Of a DNA stretch of 64,000 nt, positions 1-9,000 are shown piece by piece. The position numbers and the translations under genes were made by a program. The notes under the pieces were generated by a model, which saw only the letters and a program-made list of their open reading frames with translations, did not search any database and was not told the DNA's origin. Each line of letters opens with the position of its first letter. Within the stretch, counting starts at the first letter, position 1. This stretch comes from Nitrospirales bacterium (GTDB taxonomy: Bacteria; Nitrospirota; Nitrospiria; Nitrospirales; UBA8639), in the NCBI GenBank assembly GCA_029261295.1, contig JAJDBP010000004.1:1-64000 (forward strand). The letters are read 5' to 3'.

Positions 1-3000
1 CGTCACCGCTTCGGTGTGCACGAGGGTCTCCCCTTCGCCAAACCCCGACGCATCACAGGTGCCGTTGCGATAGAGCTCCACCGTGAACGTCGTATCGGGC
101 GTGCTAGTCAAGGTGCCCACCACCACCGTCGCGCCCCCCACGTCACTCACCCCCAGTAACTCCGGGTAGTTCTGCAAGTTGTTCGGACCGGAGTCCGTAT
201 CAGGGTCAGTGACCGCATCCCCCACATCATTCGCCGTGACGCCGTCGCCCACGGCGATGTTCTCTGACAAATCAATGCCGAGTTGGCCATTGAAGTGAAT
301 GACGTTTTGTGAAATCGAATTATCTATTCCTGCATCAGACCGGAAAAGTACTCCATTTTCCGCATTAAACGCCAGAATATTTCTTTGGCTCGCCAGCGTC
401 GTTCCTCCAATGGTGTTATTGCTCGCACCACTGTTTACGGTAATCCCATTCTTATTCGGAAGCGGGCCCGTTCCATCCGCATTGGTTCCGATGAAGTTGC
501 CGTGCACCACATTATTGATAGCACCAGCTCCATTTAGCCTCACACCGCCCTCGACATTCCCAGAGATGAGGTTGCCCGTTCCCGGCGTGGTGCCTCCAAT
601 AGTATTCCCCCCTGAACCGGTCCGAACGCCAAATCCATTCCCAATTGAAGCCGTCCCCGCCGCATTGGTCCCGATGTAGTTCCCCTCTATAATATGGCCC
701 CCAGAGAGATCCTCGGTAAGAATCCCATGCGGGTTCCCAGAAATAAGATTACACGCTCCGGTACAAGCCACGCTGGGAGTTGCATTCGCCCCACCAATTC
801 TGACACTACTCGTTGAGGCATTGTCGAGTATGATCCCCGCGATCCCATTGCTGAGCGCTATGGCTCCAGTCGAGTCTGTGCCAATGTAGTTCCCTTGTAT
901 CAAAGTGGTCGTTCCGACCACTCCGACATCCCCGATACGCAGCCCTTCGGACTGATTGCCTGAAATGACGTTACGTTCTGTCGAAGTGAGTCCCCCAAGC
1001 GTCGTTTGCGAAGCCCCATTACCAAGACTCACGCCTGTAACATTGGGAAGTGGAACCGTTCCAGTCACATCGGTGCCAATGAAGTTACCCTGTACAATGT
1101 TGCCGGTGGCTTGAGGCAACTGAATTCGAACCCCTATCGTGCCATTGCCCGAAATCAGGTTCCGAGCTCCAATAGTGTTCCCGCCTATCGTGTTGGTCGG
1201 TGCCTGGCTAATGCGCACGCCATCGACGGTGTTACCTAGGACTACGGTTCCCGTGACATCCAGACCGATGTAATTGCCCTGCACCATGTTGTCGAATGAC
1301 CCGGTCCCGATACCCACGCCTGTGTTATTTCCTGAAATAATGTTCCTAGACCCAATAGTCAGCCCCCCGATGACATTGCCATGGGCCAATTCTTCATGCC
1401 CCACTCCATTCTGCCCGTTACCCAATTTCGCCGTGCCGGTCGCATCGGTCCCGATGTAGTTGCCCTGTACAAGATTCCCAGTGGCTCCAAAGGTCATATT
1501 GACACCTTGACTATCGTTCCCAGAAATGACGTTGCGGGCCCCCGCAGAAGTCCCGCCAATGGTGTTGACCAGCGCCCCATTAGTAATCCGCACACCATCT
1601 TGCGTGTTTCCTCGATCGGCAGTACCGGTGACATCCGTGCCAATGTAATTGCCCTGAATAATATTTCCAGTCGCCCCTACGCCGGAGATTGAGACTCCGT
1701 TAAGATCGTTTCCCGAAATCACGTTCCGGGCCCCAGGGATCGTGCCCCCGATAGTGTTCTGATTGGCACTGTCTATCCGAATCCCCTCAAGATTCGCTAA
1801 CGCCACGGTGCCGGACACATCCGTCCCAATGAGGTTCCCTTGCACGTTGTTCAATGAGGCTTGCGCCGCCATGTTGATTCCTTGAGCTTCGTTGCCGGAG
1901 ATGATATTGCCCGCTCCAGCCACAATCCCTCCAATAGTATTCTCCAATGTCCCGACCCCTTCCACATACACTCCATAGGAGAGATTCGACACCGCTGCGG
2001 TTCCGGCGACATTAGTGCCAATGAAATTTCCCTGCACCGCGTTGTTACGAGCCTGATTGGTGAGGAACACGCCAATCTCCGCATTACCCGAAATAACATT
2101 TCGCGCCTCTGCGGTGGTTCCCCCGACCGTATTGTTACGCGCTTCAAACAACACGACGCCACTGAGGCTATTACCCAATGCCAGAAGACCGGAAACATCC
2201 GTGCCAACATAATTGCCTTGCACCATATTGCTTGTCGAAATGGCACCTTGAATCTGCACACCATGGCGCACATTTCCTGAAATGACGTTACGACTGCCTG
2301 GAAGCAGCCCTCCCACGGTATTGCTGGAAGCCCCGTTCACAAGCCAAACCCCATTTCTCTGATTGGGGAGCACCTCAATCCCATTCGCCTTTAGACCAAT
2401 GAGATTCCCCGCAATGACGTTCCCGATCGATGTGCTTCCCCTGATCCGAATACCCTCCCTATCATTACCAGAGATCACATTCCCTTCCCCAATTCCAGAA
2501 CCTCCAATGCGATTGCTGACACTACCGTTCATGTGAATACCCTCGTTACCATTACCAAGATCCATCGACCCCATCGGATCGGTCCCGATGAAATTGCCCT
2601 GGATGGTGTTGCCGCCATTAGGACCATTAGTAGGAATCCAAATACCATCGGCCGTAAACCGATTAATGACCAAACCGCGTATCGTGGAATTGCTGCCTCC
2701 TGGATTGATCACGAGGCCATGGGACGCCCCAGCATTGGTCCCATCCAACTCAATCAGGAGCACCGCATTATTCGAAAGCCCTGGACCATTCGTATTCAGA
2801 CTAGCCCCTGGTTGGGTAGAGCCATCGATAAGGACCGGATCCATAATGAAGGGCAGTGGACTCGCTGGCGAGATCGTGTGCACTCCGCCCCCGCCAATGT
2901 CAAAGGCGATGAGATCTAACCCAGCATTATTTGCATGATTAGCTTCTTGGATGGCCGCACGGAGCGTGCATTCTTGCTCCCCGCCTGGAAGGGTATTGCC

Positions 3001-6000
3001 GGTGTAGCACAGGCCATCGCCCTGATTCTCATCATCACTCGCCCCCGTGGGATCAGAGGTGCTGTTCACCGTCAGCGTCAGTCCCACCGCCACGGGATCG
3101 TTCACCACCAGCGTGGTGGTGCCCCGTCCACCCAGAAAGGCCCCAAGAGCCGGGGCAAAGGCAAAGGTGCCATCATTTTCAACTGTGAAGGAGAATGTGG
3201 TTGCCCCACAGAATTCCTCACAGAATCCATGTGACCCGGTCACCAGTACGACGGGTTGCACCACCGTGGCATCCACGGTTTGCACAATCGCGCCTGCACC
3301 ACTGGATAGCCCGAACGTAGGGGCGCTGAGCGCCGTGGCATCGATATTGACCGTGAACCCATCCACCACTAACGTCGATGTCGCTCGACCACTCAGAAAG
3401 CCATTCAAGGCCGCGTCAAAGTCAACCGTGCCATCGTTCTCCACCGTGAAGGTAAACCTACTGCCGCCGCAGACCACATCACAGAAGCCGTGTGACCCAG
3501 CCACCAGTACGACGGATTGCACCACCGTGGCATCCACGGTTTGCACAATCACGCCTGCGCCACTGGATAGCCCGAACGTGGGGGCGCTGAGCGCCGTGGC
3601 ATCGATATTGACCGTGAACCCATCCACCACTAACGTCGATGTCGCTCGACCACTCAGAAAGCCATTCAAGGCCGCGTCAAAGTCAACCGTGCCATCAGGT
3701 TCGACGGTGAACTCAAACGTCGCGACCCCGCAGACCACACTACAGAAGCCATATGTACCTGGTACAAGTTGAAGAAGTTGCGGGATTGTCCCATCAAGGT
3801 TGTTGTGAACTTCCCCCGTGGATGTATTCCGTATGCCAAAGGTCGGTGCCGAGAGCGCGATGGCGTCGATAGTGATGTCGGCGAGGACCGGGGTGAAGGC
3901 GGCCAGATCGCTCAGGCCAATTTCTACGGCTGGGACAAGGTTTTCTAAAAATTCCGTGCGGGCAAAGGCCGAGTCACTATCATAGAAATACACATCATCT
4001 TGCCCTCGCCCTTCCGTGGCAAAAATCCGATCTGCAGGGGCCAGCGTTGAGAAAGTGAGACCTGTAAACGCTGGTGGGAACCCCGAATCAGGATCCAACG
4101 CGGTATCCGTAAACGCCACAGTGAGAACGCCGGTAGTCGGATCCAGCACATACAAGGTGTCGACATGCACTAGATAGATGGTGCCATCTTCTTGAATGGC
4201 TAGATCACCAGCAATTTCCGCATCAAAGGGACTTCCCCCGACTGTCAGGTCCTGCCGCGTGCCGGGCTCTTCTTCGCCACTCAACGGATTGATTTGGAGG
4301 ACTTGGTCCGCCTCGGTATCCACCACCCAGAGCTGATCACCCGAATCAAACACGGCTCCGCGGATCCCCACGAGGGCTGCGTCAAAGGTCACCCTTATCG
4401 GCGTGACCTCGGCGGTGATCGGATCGAAGCGCACCAACCGCATTCCGGTGAGTGGATCGGGCGCGCCCTCTCCTTCAAACCCCACCAAGCCGTAGGTGTG
4501 GGAAAGCGCCAATCCATCAACAAAGACGTCCGTCCCTTGAAATTGAATCGGCCCATGGTCAATCAGATCGGCACTCGCCGGGAGATTCGAATCCTCCGGC
4601 ACAAAGGAAATAAGGTGTGACGGCAGACCGGTATTATGGCCAGGAACGGTTTGGCTTTGCGTCCCATAAATACGGTTCTCGGCTTTCACCGAAATGCAGG
4701 CAGAAAATTCGGAGGTGTCGTTAGTCGTCACGTTTGTCGCCGTCGCTGTCAGGAACCGTCCTGGCAAGACACCCGCTATCGTGGCAGAAAAATCAGCATC
4801 ACCATTGCTATCAGTCGTGATTGGCAGAGGGTCAAAAATCTGGGGAGTCGCGGGCACCGCATCAATCAACATTTCGCCTTCACCAAATCCCGAGACATCA
4901 CACACGACATTCGAAAAGAATTCAAACGTGAAGGTAGAACTCGGCGTGCTATTAAACGTCCCTCGGACTTCCGTGCCTCCACTCACCCGCGTGGCCGTCG
5001 CCAACACCGGATAGTTTTGGAGATTGTTGGGACTGCCATCCACATCTTGCGGATCGTTCGCCGTGACCCCAAAACCATCTTCCACGCCGTCTACAAGATC
5101 TATCCCGAGTTGATTGTTAGCAAAGATAGCATTCCCTTGAATCAGGTTACCTACCCCCGCGTCAACCGACAATCCCACTCCCTGCCTTACATTAAACGCA
5201 ATGGTATTACCTTCGTTAGTGGCCGTTCCTCCAATCGTAATATCAGTGCTTCCCGTATCCACTGAGATTCCTCGCCCATTATTTCCTAATCCGACGACTC
5301 CTGTAATATCCGTACCAATAAGATTCCCTTGAACGAGCGTTCCCGTGGTATTCGACAAATGAATTCCGTTCGAATTATCCGAAATGAGATTGCCTGCTCC
5401 CGTTGTTGGCCCTCCAATCACAGTATCGATCCCTCCACCATCAACAATCCCATTACTGGTGCTTCCCATACCCATGAGCCCATCGGAGCTCGTGCCGATG
5501 CGGTTCCCCTGAATTATGGTTCCCGTGACACTACTTGAAAGGATTTGAATGCCTTGAGTATTCGCGGAAATGACATTGCCTTCTCCCGATGCCGGGCCAC
5601 CAATCATCGTGTTGCTCCCACCCGACAAAAACACGCCTGCCCCAACGCTAGGTATGGGAGTCACTCCATCCATGCCCAGGCCTATATGGTTTCCTTTGAT
5701 GACGTTGTCGTCTGCTCCCAGACCTACTCTCACTTCATGCGCAATATTTCCAGCAATCACATTGCACACACCTGTACAGAGACCCCCGGGGGTCCCGCCA
5801 ACGCCCCCAATAGTATTGTTCGTTGCCCCATTTAGGATGAGGACACCATCGGATTGATTGGGAATCGGGGCTGAGCCGATGACATCCGTCCCGATATAAT
5901 TGCTTTGCACAGAATTAAGCGTTGTTCCGGCATCCGTGATGACCACACCATTTGCGCCGTTACCGGAAATAACATTGCGGGCATCAGCAACCGTACCGCC

Positions 6001-9000
6001 GATCGTATTATTGTTGGCGCCATTGAGAATATTCACGCCATTTGACCCGTTGGGAATGGCTATGGTCCCCGTATGATCCGTTCCAATGAAATTCCCCTCC
6101 AAGACATTATTCGTGGAAGGGGTCCCTGAGGTGTCATTGTTGGTAATGGTGATGCCATCCACAGCATGCCCAGAAATGATATTCCCGGCATCAGTGGCCA
6201 CACCACCAATCTGATTTCCACTGGCCCCTAACAGGTGAATGCCTTGATTACCACCAGCAATCGCCGCTGTCCCCGCCGCATTGACGCCTATATAGTTGCC
6301 CGCGATCGTATTATTGTCTGAATCAGCGATGAGGATGTCCGTGGTATTACCAGAAATGATGTTGCGCTCGGCCACGTCATTCACCCCATCTTGGTCCGTG
6401 CCAATCAACGTCCCATTGGCACCCGCTTGGTAAATCCCTCGTACGGCATTGGGCAGCGGCGCCATGCCCAACGCATCCGTGCCAATCTTATTGCCTTGTA
6501 GCACCGTGCCCGTCGCTCCCTCTCCTTGAATAAAGACCCCAAAAGAATTCGTACCGGAAATGACGTTGCCCACGATCCGATTGTTAGCGTTGACAACATG
6601 CACCCCAAAGGTGGGATTTTCTGCTTGGAGGGGAGCCGTTAGCCCATCAGAATTGGGGCCGATGTAATTGCCTTCGATCAGATTGTTTCCCACCGCACCC
6701 GAGATCGTAATCCCCACACTGCTGGCAGTCTGATGCACAAACCGATTAATCACCACCCCCCGCACGGTGCTGTTGCCGGCCACAAGGTTGAGGCCATTCG
6801 AATTTCCTGCGGAAGACCCATTCAGTTCAATGATCGGCATGCCCGCAAAGCCAGGCTGAGTGGTCCCGTCAATGACAACGGGATCGTTGATGGCCGGAAG
6901 AGCGGACGCAAGGGGCGGTGTGGAAAGCGGCCCAATGGTCTGCAGCCCTCCTGGCGCAATATTAAACGCAATGATGTCCAACCCCGAACTCGCATTGGCG
7001 GCATTGATGGCTTCGCGCAGGCTGCAATGCGTGGCATCACAAAGGTTGTCATTGGCATCATTATTCGAGTTCACCGTGAACTGGCTCATGCCCACGGAGG
7101 TCGTTTCCAAAATGTTCGTATTATTCGCCGCATTAACATCCGGCACCGAGCCATCATTCGTGGCAGACGCCGTGAGCATGAACTGCCCCGCTTGGGTCGC
7201 AGTCACGTTGAGCACGATTTGTGTAGCGGTCAGGACATCCAAGTTGCCCAGATTGCAGGTAGCCGTGGTCGGCCCCACACCAGTCCCTGAACAGGTCCCG
7301 CCAGGGAACGTTGCCGAATCTAAGGTGACACCTGTCGGGAGATCAGCGGACACCACTGTGGCGATGGCCACATCCGTGCCCATGTTGTCGACGTTGAGGG
7401 TGTAGCTGTACGTCCCCGGCGACAGCGCCACCGGATCAGGCGTGTCGGTGATGGTCAGCACGAAATCGGTGGTGGGATTGGTGGATTGGAAGATGGTTTC
7501 TTCGGTGTGGGTATTGTTGCCAAAGTCCGGATCGAATTCGCCCACTAACGTGACTTCGATCTCACTGCTTTTGATGCCCGGAGTGGCACCGGTTGTGTTC
7601 AAGAATATCGTAGCCAGGGATGTGGCCGTATTGACGAGGGCGCCCAAGTGGCACAACACGGCTCCTCCGGCTGGAGGGTCACACGTTGCCCCCGTGACGC
7701 TGTCATAGGTCGCCCCGGTCGGTACGGTCACCGTGAAGTCCACTTGCGTGGCATCATCCGGCCCGTTGTTGGTGATGGTCAGATCTAGCTGATATTGAGC
7801 CCCAATCGTGACCGGATCTGGCAGATCATTCACTACAACGAAAATATCTGCCTCCGGGCCACACAAATTTGGCGTGTAGAGTTCAGCGGTATTCAAACTG
7901 CCATTGTTCTCACTAACTCCTCCAACGACCAGAACTTGCCCTTGTGGCTCCAGAAAAATTTGTCGCGTCCCCCGTCGCGGGCTGGTCATGTCCCCGCCCT
8001 GCACGAATACGCCCGAGTCGATGTGATAGCGCACACTCGTGTCCAAGGCATTGGCGGTGTCATTCGCCCCACCGGCAATCAGCACTCTGCCGCTGGGCAT
8101 CAGCGTTCCCCCAAGACTCAAACCGAAGGCGGAGACGCCAGCGAACGGAGCTGGGAGTGACCCAGTGGGTGCAAAGGTGCCAGTCGCAATCTCGTAGAGT
8201 TCCGCGGAAGCCAACGGGACTGTCGAATCAATTGGAGGACCGAGATCATGCCTGGACCCTGCCGCGATCAATACAGTGCCATTGGGGAGCAACGTGGCCG
8301 CATGATCGCTGCGCGGCACACCCATAGGCCCAGTGGTTTCCGAAAATTGCTCCGTGGCTATATCAAACAGTTCCGCCCCCGAGATAGCCGCATTGCTGTT
8401 GGTGCGTCCCCCCGCCACCAGCACTGTGCCATTGGCCAGATACGTCGCTGAATGGGCATTACGGTTATTCGTCATCGTGTCGGTTATCGCGATGAAGCTA
8501 GCGGGCAAAGGATTGAAGAATTCTGCAGTGTTACTGCGGGTCGCCGGGGCGGTAGAGCCGCCCACCAGGAGGACCCGACCATCGGGAAGCGGCGTGGCGG
8601 TATGCTCCGCACGTGGCTCGGTCATCAGGAGGAAGCCAGGGACAAAGGCGCCTACCGCCGGATCATAGAGTTCCGCCGTGTTGAGTCGATTCCCATCCGT
8701 TGTCAACCCACCGGCGACTAAGACCAGACCATTGGCCAAGAGGGTGGCGGTGTGGATCGTTCGAGGGGTCTGCATCGACCCCGTTTGGGTAAAGGATTGC
8801 GTGGTGGGATCGTAGAGTTCCGCGGTATTGAGCGTGCTAGCAGGGTTTCCTAATCCGCCGGACGTACCACCGGTTATCAAAATTTTGCCGTCTAGCAGTC
8901 GGGTCAGGCGATGCCCAACCCGCGCCACAGATAATGTTGTGGGGGACAAGTCCGTAAACGTCCCCGGGGTCGGCCCAAGTGGATCGGGACAGACTTTAGT

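Noticed and set aside
300-2700. Regularly spaced short repeats resembling a CRISPR array
   Set aside because: The repeats are diverged, in-frame with the beta-helix rungs (GNYIGTDVTGT type), and have no constant spacer length. They are protein repeats.
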